A stretch of DNA of 64,000 nucleotides from Streptomyces netropsis (GTDB lineage Bacteria > Actinomycetota > Actinomycetes > Streptomycetales > Streptomycetaceae). Position 1 is the stretch's first letter. Each line of letters opens with the position of its first letter. Both the position numbers and the translations under genes were made by a program. Below the pieces are notes generated by a model. It ran no database searches and was not told where the DNA came from. It worked only from the letters and a program-made list of their open reading frames with translations. Where the stretch lies: contig NZ_JACHJG010000004.1 of NCBI RefSeq assembly GCF_014203545.1, positions 337,266 to 401,265 of the forward strand, read 5' to 3'. This document shows, piece after piece, positions 1 to 10,520 of this stretch.

Positions 1-85
1 CCTTGTTCGCTTCTCCGCCCGCGCAGCACAGCGGCGCGGCTTTCGTCGTCGCCCACAGCCCGGCGGCTGCGCGTGCGTCGCTCAC
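1..85 (-). CDS. repeat-encoded mini-ORF, copy 2 (partial)
   Basis: This reading frame starts with GTG at 83-85, overlaps the stop of the preceding mini-ORF by four bases, and runs off the window. Its visible sequence is identical to copy 1. The AAGGGG motif upstream fits a ribosome-binding site. I do not recognise the peptide, and it may be translated only as a coupling device or not at all. Confidence 0.3.
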   Translation of the reverse strand, partial: MSDARAAAGLWATTKAAPLCCAGGEANK

Positions 86-173
86 TGCATCCCCTTGTTC
101 GCTTCTCCGCCCGCGCAGCACAGCGGCGCGGCTTTCGTCGTCGCCCACAGCCCGGCGGCTGCGCGTGCGTCGC

Positions 174-177
<4 letters not shown>
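82..177 (-). CDS. repeat-encoded 31-aa mini-ORF, copy 1
   Basis: The frame is GTG (175-177) to TGA (82-84). It begins VSDARAAAGLW and ends ANKGMQ, with two adjacent cysteines in the middle. It overlaps both its upstream and downstream neighbours by GTGA, and AAGGGG sits six bases before its start. This is what a translationally coupled chain would look like. The function is unknown. It could also be a non-coding repeat whose frame is kept by chance. Confidence 0.35.
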
Positions 178-1388
<1,211 letters not shown>

Positions 1389-1433
1389 TCCCTCCAGGCA
1401 TTCGAGGCGGAGGACGAACCGAGACGTTCCGTC

Positions 1434-1462
1434 TTGCCAATATGTCTGCGACCGCCTAAGGT
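1434..1462 (+). promoter_or_regulatory. promoter of the ABC-F resistance gene
   Basis: TTGCCA (1434-1439) and TAAGGT (1457-1462) have a 17-bp spacer. Transcription would start about seven bases later, at or next to the ATG at 1470, so the first uORF would be leaderless. The promoter is divergent from that of argC, about 45 bp away. Confidence 0.55.
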
Positions 1463-1469
1463 GATCGGC

Positions 1470-1484
1470 ATGGGGACCCTGTAA
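1470..1484 (+). CDS. leaderless four-codon uORF (leader peptide candidate)
   Basis: ATG GGG ACC CTG TAA encodes Met-Gly-Thr-Leu and begins where the promoter at 1434-1462 predicts the RNA 5' end. Short leader peptides in front of macrolide, lincosamide and ABC-F resistance genes can stall drug-bound ribosomes and open a downstream structure. This one is inferred from position only. Confidence 0.35.
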   Translation: MGTL

Positions 1485-1659
1485 TCACCAGCCGCGCGAC
1501 CGCGTAGAGCCTCGCTCCGCCGTCGCCGCGATCATCCGCGTGCCGATGCCTTCATCGCGGCCGCCCGTCGGGCGGACCCGGTGCGCGGATGCGTCATCGA
1601 CCGATCCGTTTCCGATGATCCGTCCCGGCCCGCCCGGCCGAGAACAGGGGGACACCTCC
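1485..1659 (+). promoter_or_regulatory. structured leader of the ABC-F gene
   Basis: The leader between the uORF and the ATG at 1660 has an 8-bp stem (GCCGCGAT 1525-1532 with ATCGCGGC 1554-1561) and an adjoining 6-bp hairpin (CCGCCC 1561-1566 with GGGCGG 1570-1575). A competing pairing of GATCATC (1530-1536) with GATGATC (1614-1620) is also possible. Mutually exclusive helices of this kind are typical of ribosome-mediated attenuation. There is no U-run, so any terminator would be non-canonical. Confidence 0.4.
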
Positions 1660-3315
1660 ATGCACACCGCCCAATTGGCCCTGCGGAACGTCACCAAGCG
1701 CTACGACGAGCACGTCGTACTCGACCGCATCTCCTTCACCGTCAAGCCCGGCGAGAAGGTCGGCGTCATCGGCGACAACGGCTCCGGCAAGTCCACGCTC
1801 CTCAAACTGATGGCCGGTCATGAACCGGTGGACAACGGCGAGTTGACCGTGCTCGCACCCGGTGGCACCGGGTACTTGGCACAGGCGTCGGACCTCCCGC
1901 CCGAGGCCACCGTCCAGGACGCCGTCGACCTGGCCCTGGCCGACCTGCGCGACCTCGAAGCCCGGATGCGCCGGGCCGAGGCCGAGCTGCCCGGTTCGGC
2001 GGGAGCGGAACTCGACGCCGCTCTGGGGGCCTACGCCCGGCTGGTCCAGCGGTACGAGGCCCGCGGCGGCTACGGCGCCGACGCCCGGGTGGATCTCGCG
2101 CTGCACGGCCTCGGCCTGCCGGGCCTCGGGCGCGGCAGGCGGCTCGGCACCCTGTCCGGTGGCGAACGGTCCCGGCTGGCCCTGGCCGCCACGCTGGCGG
2201 CCCGGCCGGAGCTGCTGCTGTTGGACGAGCCGACCAACGACCTGGACGACCGGGCCGTCGGCTGGCTGGAGGCGCGGCTGCGCGCGCATCGCGGCACCGT
2301 GGTCGCCGTCACCCACGACCGGGTGTTCCTGGAACGGCTCACCACCACGGTCCTGGAAGTCGGTTCCGGCACGGTGACCCGCTACGGGAACGGCTACGAC
2401 GGCTACCTGGCCGCCAAGGCCGCGGAACGCCAGCGGCGCCTGCGGGAGTACGAGGAGTGGAGCGCCGAGCTGGGCCGCAACCGGCGGCTGGTCGCGTCCA
2501 ACGCGGCCCGGCTGGGCGCCATCCCGCAGAAGGTGCCGCTGACCGTCTTCGGCCACGGCGGTTTCCGGGCGCGCGGACGCGGGCACGGCGCGATGGGCCG
2601 GATCCGCAACGCCAAGGAACGTCTCGCGCGGCTGACCGACAACCCCGTCACGCCCCCGCCCGAACCGCTCGTCTTCACCGCCCGCATCGGCACGAGCAGT
2701 CCACAGCCGTGCGGACGCGAGGGTTCGGCCCCCGTCGCCGAACTCGCCGACGTCCGGGTCGGCGGCCGGCTCCATGTGCCGTCCCTGCGGGTCCGGCCCG
2801 GCGAGCGGCTGCTGGTGACCGGCCCCAACGGCGCCGGCAAGAGCACCCTCATGCGGGTCCTGGCGGGCGAGCTGACACCGGACGCCGGTTCGGTGCGCGC
2901 CCCCGGGAAGGTGGGGCACCTACGGCAGGAGGAAACACCGTGGCGGCCCGGGCTGACCGTGCTCCGGGCCTTCGCACAGGGTCGCCCCGGGGATCTGGAC
3001 GAGCACGCCGAGACGCTGCTCTCACTGGGCCTGTTCGGCCCGGCCGACCTGCGCCTGCGGGTGGGCGGGCTGTCCTACGGGCAACGACGCCGGATCGAGC
3101 TGGCCCGGCTGGTGAGCGAACCGGTCGACCTGTTGTTGCTGGACGAGCCCACCAACCATCTGGCCCCCGCGCTCGTGGAAGAGCTGGAAGAGGCGCTGGC
3201 AGACTACCGGGGCGCCCTGGTGGTGGTCACCCACGACCGCCGGATGCGATCCCGCTTCACCGGGTCCCGTCTGGTGTTGAGCGAAGGCCGCGTCGCCGCG
3301 TCCCGGGCGGCCTGA
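1660..3315 (+). CDS. ABC-F ATPase, TlrC-type antibiotic resistance (ribosome protection)
   Basis: This soluble 551-residue protein has two ABC domains and no membrane segments. Walker A motifs lie at residues 38-45 (GDNGSGKS) and 388-395 (GPNGAGKS). The first signature LSGGE is at 165, the second reads LSYGQ, and both Walker B motifs read LLLLDEPTN. The sequence closely resembles TlrC, the tylosin-resistance ABC-F of S. fradiae, as I recall it. ABC-F proteins of this kind bind the ribosomal E site and displace macrolide, lincosamide or related drugs. ATG 1660 was chosen over the in-frame GTG 1540 because CAGGGGGA lies just upstream and the TlrC-like alignment starts there. No biosynthetic cluster adjoins it, so it may be general rather than self-resistance. 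Confidence 0.9.
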   Translation: MHTAQLALRNVTKRYDEHVVLDRISFTVKPGEKVGVIGDNGSGKSTLLKLMAGHEPVDNGELTVLAPGGTGYLAQASDLPPEATVQDAVDLALADLRDLEARMRRAEAELPGSAGAELDAALGAYARLVQRYEARGGYGADARVDLALHGLGLPGLGRGRRLGTLSGGERSRLALAATLAARPELLLLDEPTNDLDDRAVGWLEARLRAHRGTVVAVTHDRVFLERLTTTVLEVGSGTVTRYGNGYDGYLAAKAAERQRRLREYEEWSAELGRNRRLVASNAARLGAIPQKVPLTVFGHGGFRARGRGHGAMGRIRNAKERLARLTDNPVTPPPEPLVFTARIGTSSPQPCGREGSAPVAELADVRVGGRLHVPSLRVRPGERLLVTGPNGAGKSTLMRVLAGELTPDAGSVRAPGKVGHLRQEETPWRPGLTVLRAFAQGRPGDLDEHAETLLSLGLFGPADLRLRVGGLSYGQRRRIELARLVSEPVDLLLLDEPTNHLAPALVEELEEALADYRGALVVVTHDRRMRSRFTGSRLVLSEGRVAASRAA

Positions 3316-3336
3316 CCGGTGGCGCGGCCCGCCCCG

Positions 3337-3624
3337 CTACGCCCCGGGCAGCCAGTAGTTGTGCACCGGAAGGACCTGGGGCGGTTCGCCCGTCGAGGGG
3401 AAGCCCGCCCGCTCGGCGTGCGGCATCAGTCGCTCGGTGAACGCCGCCATCGCCTCCTCGCTCTCCCACAGGTCGAAGACCTGGAGCCCGGCGTCGGTGG
3501 TGACGGCGACATGGGCGAGGCACCCCGCGAAGGTGTCGCCGGGCAGGTCCCGCAGTGCGGAGTTCAGGGCGTCGTACTGCGCCGCCGTGACGCCCGGCAG
3601 GATGGCGTGCATGAAGATCGCCAC
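3337..3624 (-). CDS. small dimeric alpha/beta-barrel (ABM-like) protein
   Basis: The 95-residue product starts at GTG 3624, six bases after GAGGAG; the longer in-frame ORF upstream is arginine-rich and has no good start. The pattern of alternating strands and amphipathic helices, with FDLWESEEAMAAF near the middle, suits the ferredoxin-like ABM/DUF1330-type fold found in small monooxygenases and signalling proteins. The substrate is unknown. It ends 21 bp from the convergent ABC-F gene, with no obvious functional link. Confidence 0.6.
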   Translation of the reverse strand: MAIFMHAILPGVTAAQYDALNSALRDLPGDTFAGCLAHVAVTTDAGLQVFDLWESEEAMAAFTERLMPHAERAGFPSTGEPPQVLPVHNYWLPGA

Positions 3625-3747
3625 GTGGGTCTCCTCGGGTGGTCGGTCCGGTCCCTCCCCCGACCGTCGCGGTGGCGGCCTCGTACCCAATCTCCGCCTG
3701 CCGGGAGACCCCCGCAACATTCCCGGCGCCGTCCGGGCCCGGCGCCG

Positions 3748-4902
3748 TCAGCGTTTGACCGCGCGCAGGATGACGAACTTCGGGTCGCTCGTGACGACCT
3801 CGCAGTTGCCGAAGAGACGGCGCAGCTTGACGTGGTAGCCGAGGTGGCGGTTGCCGATGACCCACAGCTCGCCGCCGGGGCGCAGCGCCTCGCGCGACCC
3901 GGCGAACATGCGGTACGCGGTCGCGTCGGTCATCGCCTGGTGGGTGTGGAACGGCGGGTTGTTCAGCACCAGGTCCACCGACGCGGCCGGTACGCCCGAC
4001 AGTCCGTCGCCCACCCGGAACTCCGCCCGGGCGGCGGTCTCGACGTTCGCGCGGAACGTGGCTTCCGCCGAGGCCACCGCCTGGTAGGACTCGTCGATGA
4101 AGAGCACCTCGGCCTCGGGGTTGGCGAGGGCCGCGGCCGTGCCGACCACGCCGTTGCCGCAGCCGAGGTCCACGACGCGCTCGGGGCCGCGGCGGCGCGG
4201 GAGGTTGCGCAGGAAGAAGCGGGTGCCGATGTCGAGGCGTTCGGCGCAGAAGATTCCCGCGTGGTTGGTGACCGTCAGGCCCGAGGCCGTTCCGATGTCG
4301 GTGGGCAGCGCGTAGCTGCGCGGCCAGGGGCTGGCGGTCCGGGCGAGCCGGAGGTCGGGCGTGCAGAAGATGAGGCGTGCCTTCTTCACCGCGAGCGAGG
4401 TGCGGGTCGGCCCGAGGATCTGTTCGAACAGCTTGAGCGTCGAGGTGTGGATCTCGGTGACCATGCCCGTGCCGACGACGACGGTTCCCGCGTGGACGGC
4501 GGGCGCGAGGCGGCGCAGCTGGTCCTCCAGGAGCGCGAGGCTCTTGGGCACCCGGACGAGCAGGACGTCGATCCGCTCCGGCGGCGTGTCCCTGGTCGAC
4601 AGCAGCCGCACCGCGTCCTCGTCGACGCCGGCGCGCGCGAGGTTCGCGCGGGTCGCCTGCCGGCCGAGGTAGGAGTCGGTGATCTGTACGGGGCGGTGTC
4701 GGGCGAGCGTGGTGGCGAGGGCGCCCCACCGGTCGCCCAGCACCACGACCGTGCCCGACAGGTCCGTGGGCTCGCCGTCGATTCCCTCGAGGTGCCGTAG
4801 CAGGTACTCGTCGGAGGCGTCCCAGGCGCGCAGTCTGTCGCGGGAGTCCTCGGGGAAGCGGGTGAGTGCGAACTCGCCCCATGACGTCGTCAAACAGTTC
4901 AT
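3748..4902 (-). CDS. rlmG: 23S rRNA (guanine-N2)-methyltransferase, RlmG family
   Basis: The 384-residue length and the whole sequence line up with E. coli RlmG (methylates G1835 of 23S rRNA). Shared features include the N-terminal AWDASDEYLL, the HTSTLKLFEQILGP block, the SAM-binding VDLGCGNGVVG motif in the C-terminal half, and the NPPFH catalytic motif at about residue 315. The N-terminal half is the degenerate methyltransferase-like domain typical of RlmG/RsmC. The ATG at 4902 begins a good alignment. It is monocistronic and lies between a small ABM protein and a MocR regulator. Confidence 0.85.
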   Translation of the reverse strand: MNCLTTSWGEFALTRFPEDSRDRLRAWDASDEYLLRHLEGIDGEPTDLSGTVVVLGDRWGALATTLARHRPVQITDSYLGRQATRANLARAGVDEDAVRLLSTRDTPPERIDVLLVRVPKSLALLEDQLRRLAPAVHAGTVVVGTGMVTEIHTSTLKLFEQILGPTRTSLAVKKARLIFCTPDLRLARTASPWPRSYALPTDIGTASGLTVTNHAGIFCAERLDIGTRFFLRNLPRRRGPERVVDLGCGNGVVGTAAALANPEAEVLFIDESYQAVASAEATFRANVETAARAEFRVGDGLSGVPAASVDLVLNNPPFHTHQAMTDATAYRMFAGSREALRPGGELWVIGNRHLGYHVKLRRLFGNCEVVTSDPKFVILRAVKR

Positions 4903-4956
4903 TGTGCGTTCAGGCTAGCCGAGTCCCGGGACCGCCCGGCCACCGCGCGGGGGCGC

Positions 4957-6402
4957 TCACCCCAGCGTCTCCTCGCAGGCCCTGCGCAGCCGGCTCACGC
5001 CCTCCGCCAGCTCCGCCGGGCCCGCGACGGCCGCGAAGCTGAGGCGCAGGTAGGGGGCGGGGGGCTCGGCGGAGAAGTACGGGCGGCCGGCGGCGAGGGC
5101 GACCCCGGCCCGCAGGGCGGCGGCGACCAGGGCGCTCTCGTCGGTGCCGTCGGGGAGCCGTAGCCACATGTGGTAGCCGCCGGGCGGTACGAACTCCACG
5201 GTGAGCCCCGGGAGTTCCCGGGCCAGCGCGGTGAGCAGTGCCTCGCGCCGGGTGCGCAGCTGGGCGGCGATGTTGCGCAGGTGGCGTGGCCAGGCGGGTG
5301 AGCCGACGAGCTCGAGGGCGGCCTCCTGCACGGGCCGGGGCACGAAGAAGCTGTCGACCACCTGGATGGCCCGCAGCCGGTCGAGGACCGGGCCCCGGGC
5401 GGCGAGGGCGCCCACCCGCAGGCTGGCCGAGGTGGCCTTGGTCAGTGAGCAGACGTGGACGACGATGCCGTCGGGGTCGTCGGCGGCCAGCGTGGGCGGC
5501 AGCGGCGGGGCGTCCTCGTGGACGAGGCGGCGGGCGAAGTCGTCCTCGATGACGAAGGCGCCGGCCTCCCTCGCGACCCGGAGGACCTCGCGCCGCCGCT
5601 CGTCGGCGAGGACCGCGCCGGTCGGGTTCTGGAAGAGCGGCTGGCAGACGAAGACCCGGGCCTCGCTGGCCCGGAACGCCTCGGCGAGCAGATCGGTGCG
5701 CACCCCCCGCTCGTCGGTCGGTACGGGCACCGGTCGCAGCCCGGAGGCGCGGGCGGCGGCGAGCATGCCGGGGTAGGTGGGGGATTCGACGAGCACGGGG
5801 GCGCCGGGCGGGGCGAGGGCGCGCAGTGCGGCGGTGAGGGCGCTCTGACCGCCGGCGGTGATCAGCACATCGGAGGCGGCGACCGTACCGGTCGGGCCGC
5901 TGATCTGGCGGGCGAACCAGGCCCGCAGTTCCCCGACGCCCTCGACCGGTGGCCGGCCCCAGGCGCCCGGTCTGCGGCCGGCCCGGGCGAGGGCGGCGGC
6001 CATGGCGCGCTCGGGCTGGAGGGTGGGGTGGAGATAGCCGCCGTTGAGCTCGATGACGCCGGGCGGCGGCTCGGAGAGGGTGGCGAGCACGCCCGAGGCG
6101 TCCACCGACCGGGGCACCGACTCCCCGGGGGTCTCGACACTGAGGGCGACCTGCTGCCAGGAGGTGTCCCCGAGGCGGACGGCCGGGCCGTGCGGGACGG
6201 CACGGAAGGCTCCGGCGCCGGGGCGGGTGACGACCAGGCCTTCGGCGGCCAGGACGGCCAGGGCCCGGGAGACGGTGACGGGACTGACCCGGAACCGGTC
6301 GACCAGGGCCCGACTGGACGGCAGCTTCTCACCTTCGGAGTAGCGGTTCAGCTCTCCTCGGAGGACTCCTGCCAGTTCAGCGACGCTGCTACGCTCTTGC
6401 AT
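4957..6402 (-). CDS. MocR-type GntR regulator with aminotransferase domain
   Basis: The 481-residue protein has an N-terminal GntR winged helix (residues about 5-70, with LPSSRALVDRFRVSPVTVSRAL) fused to a fold-type I aminotransferase domain. The PLP lysine is Lys322 in SLTKATS. MocR proteins usually control a divergent neighbour and sense PLP or an amino compound, which here would be the EamA exporter. The start ATG (6400-6402) has no Shine-Dalgarno, and TATCTT eight bases upstream suggests leaderless initiation. Confidence 0.88.
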   Translation of the reverse strand: MQERSSVAELAGVLRGELNRYSEGEKLPSSRALVDRFRVSPVTVSRALAVLAAEGLVVTRPGAGAFRAVPHGPAVRLGDTSWQQVALSVETPGESVPRSVDASGVLATLSEPPPGVIELNGGYLHPTLQPERAMAAALARAGRRPGAWGRPPVEGVGELRAWFARQISGPTGTVAASDVLITAGGQSALTAALRALAPPGAPVLVESPTYPGMLAAARASGLRPVPVPTDERGVRTDLLAEAFRASEARVFVCQPLFQNPTGAVLADERRREVLRVAREAGAFVIEDDFARRLVHEDAPPLPPTLAADDPDGIVVHVCSLTKATSASLRVGALAARGPVLDRLRAIQVVDSFFVPRPVQEAALELVGSPAWPRHLRNIAAQLRTRREALLTALARELPGLTVEFVPPGGYHMWLRLPDGTDESALVAAALRAGVALAAGRPYFSAEPPAPYLRLSFAAVAGPAELAEGVSRLRRACEETLG

Positions 6403-6413
6403 GAGAGCACAAG

Positions 6414-6442
6414 ATAGCGCTACCCGCCCCATAGCGATAGCA
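6414..6442. promoter_or_regulatory. direct-repeat operator between MocR gene and exporter
   Basis: ATAGCG occurs at 6414-6419 and 6431-6436, followed at once by ATAGCA (6437-6442); TAGCGCTA (6415-6422) is also a perfect palindrome. MocR/PdxR regulators commonly bind direct repeats near their own start. The whole site sits in the 40-bp divergent gap and would serve both genes. Confidence 0.5.
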
Positions 6443-7366
<924 letters not shown>

Positions 7367-7519
7367 GGGGCGGCCCGCCACCGGCCGGGCCGTGGCCGCC
7401 CCCCGACCCGAATGGCCGAGGAGCGAGCCATATACCGGCGGTCACCGTAGAATTGGCGGCACATCCCAGTGCACGTGTCGGACCTCGAATCGGGGACCTC
7501 GAACGGAAGGGCACCGTCG

Positions 7520-7720
7520 ATGCATGCGAGCAAGGGCGACCGCTTGGTGACGCACGGCCGCGTTGTCGGGGAGCACGACCGCGTCGTGGAGATCGTGGAA
7601 GTGCTGGGCCCCAACGGCACACCGCCGTTCCGCGTCCGCGCGGCGAACGGGCACGAGTCGATCATGTCGCCGGGCCCCGACACCAGCGTGGACCACCGCA
7701 AGTCCGGAGACCAGGTCTAG
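7520..7720 (+). CDS. DUF1918 small protein
   Basis: The 66-residue protein has the DUF1918 pattern: a GDRLVTHGRVVGEHDR start, a VLGPNG turn and a C-terminal PGPD motif. GGAAGG nine bases before the ATG decides the start. The fold is probably a small beta-barrel. The family is common in actinobacteria, and its role is not known to me. Confidence 0.8.
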   Translation: MHASKGDRLVTHGRVVGEHDRVVEIVEVLGPNGTPPFRVRAANGHESIMSPGPDTSVDHRKSGDQV

Positions 7721-7747
7721 CGCCTCCCCACCCGCGTCCCTCCGGGT

Positions 7748-9001
7748 TCAGCGCGGCGGGCGCGCGCGGTCGGGATAGTGATCGGCGATCACGCGCGCCA
7801 TCGCCCCGACGGGGTCGGCGACGACCTGCTTCGTGGAGAAGTAGACGTTGCCGCGCACCTCGGGGCGGCTGCGGCCGAGGGCGACGTGGCGGGAGAGTTC
7901 GGCCGGGTCCTGCCAGGGCGCGGGCTGGCCCGGGGCTCCCGCCTTGTACAGGGCCTCGCCGATGTAGAGGTGCACGTCCGTGCCGCGCACGGTCTCCGCC
8001 CACCAGGGGAGCAGCTTGGCGTAGTCGGCGGCGGCGAAGCCGATGTGCCAGTAGATCTGCGGGACGATGTAGTCGATCCACTCCTCGCGGACCCATCTTC
8101 GGGTGTCGGCATGCAGATCGTCGTAGGTCTGCACCCCGGCGCGGGTGTCGGAGCCCAGCGGATCGGTGGCCCGGTTGCGCCAGATGGCGAAGGGGCTGAT
8201 CCCGAATTTCACATGCTGCTTGCGTCCCTTGATGCGCACCCCCATCTCCTGCACCAGCCGGTCGATGTTGTCCCGCCGCCAGGCCGCCCGGTCGGGGAAG
8301 CCCGTGCCGTAGCGCTCGAACGCGGCGGTGTCGTCGAAGGTCTGCCCGGCCACCGGGTACGGGTAGAAGTAGTCGTCGAAGTGCACGCCGTCGAGGTCGT
8401 AGCGGGTGACCGCGTCGAGGATCGCGTCCTGGACGAAGCGGCGGACCTCGGGCAGGCCGGGGTTGTAGTAGAGCTTTCCGCCGTAGGGCAGCACCCAGTC
8501 GGGGTGCTGCCGCGCGGGATGGGTGGCGACCAGCCGGGCCGGGTCGGTGTGGTTGGCGACGCGGTAGGGGTTGAACCAACCGTGCAGCTCCAGACGGCGT
8601 TTGTGTGCCTCCCGCACCGCGAAGGCGAGCGGATCCCAGCCGGGGTGCTTGCCCTGAGTGCCGGTCAGGTACTCCGACCACGGCTCGTACGGGGAGGGCC
8701 AGAAGGCGTCGGCGGTGGGGCGGATCTGCAGGATCACGGCGTTGAGCCGCCGCGCGACGGCCGTGTCGAACAGGGCGAGCAGCTCGGCCCGCTGTACCTC
8801 GGGGGCGAGCCCCGGCTTGGACGGCCAGTCGATGTTCACGACGGTCGCGGTCCACATGCCTCGGAATTCACGCTTCCGCCTGGCTTCGCCGTCCACGTCC
8901 TCCGCCGCCCGGTTCCGCGCCCGTGCTTCACCCGTCGCCAGCATGACGGACATCGCACCCGCGGCCGCCGCAGTGAACCCTCTTCGGCTGATACGTCCCA
9001 T
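7748..9001 (-). CDS. secreted glycoside hydrolase-like protein (GHL10/DUF187)
   Basis: The 417-residue protein starts with a twin-arginine signal (ISRRGFTAAAAG, residues 4-15) followed by a hydrophobic stretch, so export through the Tat system is expected. The remainder matches the GHL10 family, a TIM-barrel hydrolase-like domain (EFRGMWTATVVNIDWPS, LDGVHFDDYFYPYP) thought to act on cell-surface or environmental glycans. ATG 9001 has AAGGAGT nine bases upstream and puts the Tat motif at the correct distance; longer starts would bury it. Confidence 0.85.
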   Translation of the reverse strand: MGRISRRGFTAAAAGAMSVMLATGEARARNRAAEDVDGEARRKREFRGMWTATVVNIDWPSKPGLAPEVQRAELLALFDTAVARRLNAVILQIRPTADAFWPSPYEPWSEYLTGTQGKHPGWDPLAFAVREAHKRRLELHGWFNPYRVANHTDPARLVATHPARQHPDWVLPYGGKLYYNPGLPEVRRFVQDAILDAVTRYDLDGVHFDDYFYPYPVAGQTFDDTAAFERYGTGFPDRAAWRRDNIDRLVQEMGVRIKGRKQHVKFGISPFAIWRNRATDPLGSDTRAGVQTYDDLHADTRRWVREEWIDYIVPQIYWHIGFAAADYAKLLPWWAETVRGTDVHLYIGEALYKAGAPGQPAPWQDPAELSRHVALGRSRPEVRGNVYFSTKQVVADPVGAMARVIADHYPDRARPPR

Positions 9002-9187
9002 ATGCGTGCCACTCCTTGTCGGATCGGTCACACCGTATGCGCAGAGCATGCCCGCCCCGGCCCCATCAGCACCGCCTGTCGCGGAGTAACGTCTGGACCG
9101 AGGCGGGAGCCGGGGGTCTCCCCACCGACACGATCGGTGGGAGGACGGGCTCCCCGCCGGTCGACCAAGATCAGCGAAAGGCACGAT

Positions 9188-10057
9188 GTGACGGACTCAG
9201 TGGCCGACGTGACACGCGTCGGAGTGGTGGGCTGCGGTCAGATGGGCGCGGGCATCGCGGAGGTGTGTGCCCGTTCCGGCCTGGACGTCAAGGTCGCGGA
9301 GACCACCGGTGAGGCCCTGGAGCTCGGCCGCACCCGTCTGACCAACTCCCTCGGCAAGGCCGCCGAACGCGGCAAGATCACCGAGGAGGAGCGCGACGCG
9401 ACCCTGGCACGGCTGAGCTTCACCACCGACCTGGGCGAGTTCGCCGACCGCGACCTGGTCATCGAGGCAGTCGTCGAGAACGAGCAGGTGAAGACCGAGA
9501 TCTTCCAGGTGCTCGACCAGGTGGTCACCCGCCCGGACGCGATCCTGGCCTCCAACACCTCCTCCATCCCGCTGGTGAAGCTGGCCGTCGCGACCTCGCG
9601 GCCCGACCGCGTCATCGGCATCCACTTCTTCAACCCGGCCCCGGTGCAGCAGCTCGTCGAGCTGATCCCCGCGCTGACCACCGGCGAGGAGACGATCAAG
9701 CGCGCCGAGGCGCTGGTCGGCAAGATCCTGGGCAAGCACGCCATCCGCGCCCAGGACCGTTCCGGCTTCGTCGTGAACGCGCTGCTGATCCCGTACCTGC
9801 TCTCCGCGATCCGGATGTTCGAGTCCGGCATCGCCAGCCGCGAGGACATCGACAACGGCATGGAGCTCGGCTGCGCCCACCCCATGGGCCCGCTCAAGCT
9901 CTCGGACCTGATCGGCCTGGACACCGTCGCCTCGGTCGCCGACAGCATGTACCAGGAGTACAAGGAGCCGCTGTACGCCGCTCCCCCGCTGCTCCAGCGC
10001 ATGGTCGACGCGGGCCGGCTGGGCCGCAAGACGGGCTCGGGCTTCTACTCGTACTGA
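9188..10057 (+). CDS. 3-hydroxybutyryl-CoA dehydrogenase
   Basis: The 289-residue NAD-dependent enzyme has a Rossmann GCGQMG motif at residues 15-20. The catalytic region GIHFFNPAPVQQLVEL with its histidine and the SSNTSSIPL-like motif are intact, followed by the C-terminal dimerisation domain. It oxidises or reduces 3-hydroxyacyl-CoA, probably in PHB or short-chain fatty-acid metabolism. GTG 9188 follows GAAAGG at seven bases, whereas a longer frame upstream is antisense to the GHL10 gene. It stands alone and ends at a strong terminator. Confidence 0.92.
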   Translation: MTDSVADVTRVGVVGCGQMGAGIAEVCARSGLDVKVAETTGEALELGRTRLTNSLGKAAERGKITEEERDATLARLSFTTDLGEFADRDLVIEAVVENEQVKTEIFQVLDQVVTRPDAILASNTSSIPLVKLAVATSRPDRVIGIHFFNPAPVQQLVELIPALTTGEETIKRAEALVGKILGKHAIRAQDRSGFVVNALLIPYLLSAIRMFESGIASREDIDNGMELGCAHPMGPLKLSDLIGLDTVASVADSMYQEYKEPLYAAPPLLQRMVDAGRLGRKTGSGFYSY

Positions 10058-10077
10058 GAGCCGGCCCACCGCGCTGC

Positions 10078-10123
10078 GTCACCGCCGCACACCCCGTGTT
10101 CACACGGGGTGTGCGGCGGTGAC
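10078..10123 (+). terminator. 21-bp stem terminator after the dehydrogenase gene
   Basis: The arms 10078-10098 and 10103-10123 are perfectly complementary around a TTCA loop. There is no T-run, as is usual for strong Streptomyces hairpin terminators. Confidence 0.9.
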
Positions 10124-10224
10124 TCGCATATACCCCCCGCACACGCTCCCGCCCCGCCTGTCCACGCGGTTGACTCACCTCGTCGGACACCACCCGGCAG
10201 AGCCCTCCGGAAGGGGAACGGACC

Positions 10225-10482
10225 GTGACCAGCCATCCCGAGCACGCCGTCAAGTCGGCCGAGCTCGCGGAATTACGTCGTAGCCTCGATGTCGGGGTCG
10301 CCCGCATCGACGGCCACCTCGCCCTCCTCACCCAGCGCAGCGATCAGTCGGAACGCGAGATCAACGAGATGACGGGCCGGGTACGGGCCCTGGAGCACGG
10401 CAGGTGGCCGTTGCCGTCACTTGCCGCGCTCACCGGCCTCGCCGCCCTGGGGATCGCCGTCTGGCAGGCGGCCGGCCGGTGA
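10225..10482 (+). CDS. small membrane-anchored coiled-coil protein with a TTA codon
   Basis: This 85-residue hypothetical protein has an N-terminal, heptad-like helical stretch (residues about 10-58) and one C-terminal transmembrane segment (about 64-83), so it is probably tail-anchored. GTG 10225 follows AAGGGGA. Leu17 is encoded by TTA (10273-10275), the codon read by the bldA tRNA, so translation may be restricted to differentiating cultures. The architecture resembles small phage or membrane-scaffold proteins, but I do not recognise it. Confidence 0.75.
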   Translation: MTSHPEHAVKSAELAELRRSLDVGVARIDGHLALLTQRSDQSEREINEMTGRVRALEHGRWPLPSLAALTGLAALGIAVWQAAGR

Positions 10483-10520
10483 GCGCGGGACGCTCCCTGC
10501 CCGCGCTGCGGGCCCCGCGG

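Noticed and set aside
1540..1659. N-terminal extension of the ABC-F protein from GTG 1540
   Set aside because: There is no ribosome-binding site there, TlrC-like homology starts at 1660, and the stretch contains the leader hairpins.
7778..9187. Long plus-strand extension upstream of the dehydrogenase
   Set aside because: It is antisense to the GHL10 gene, and the real GTG start with a ribosome-binding site is at 9188.
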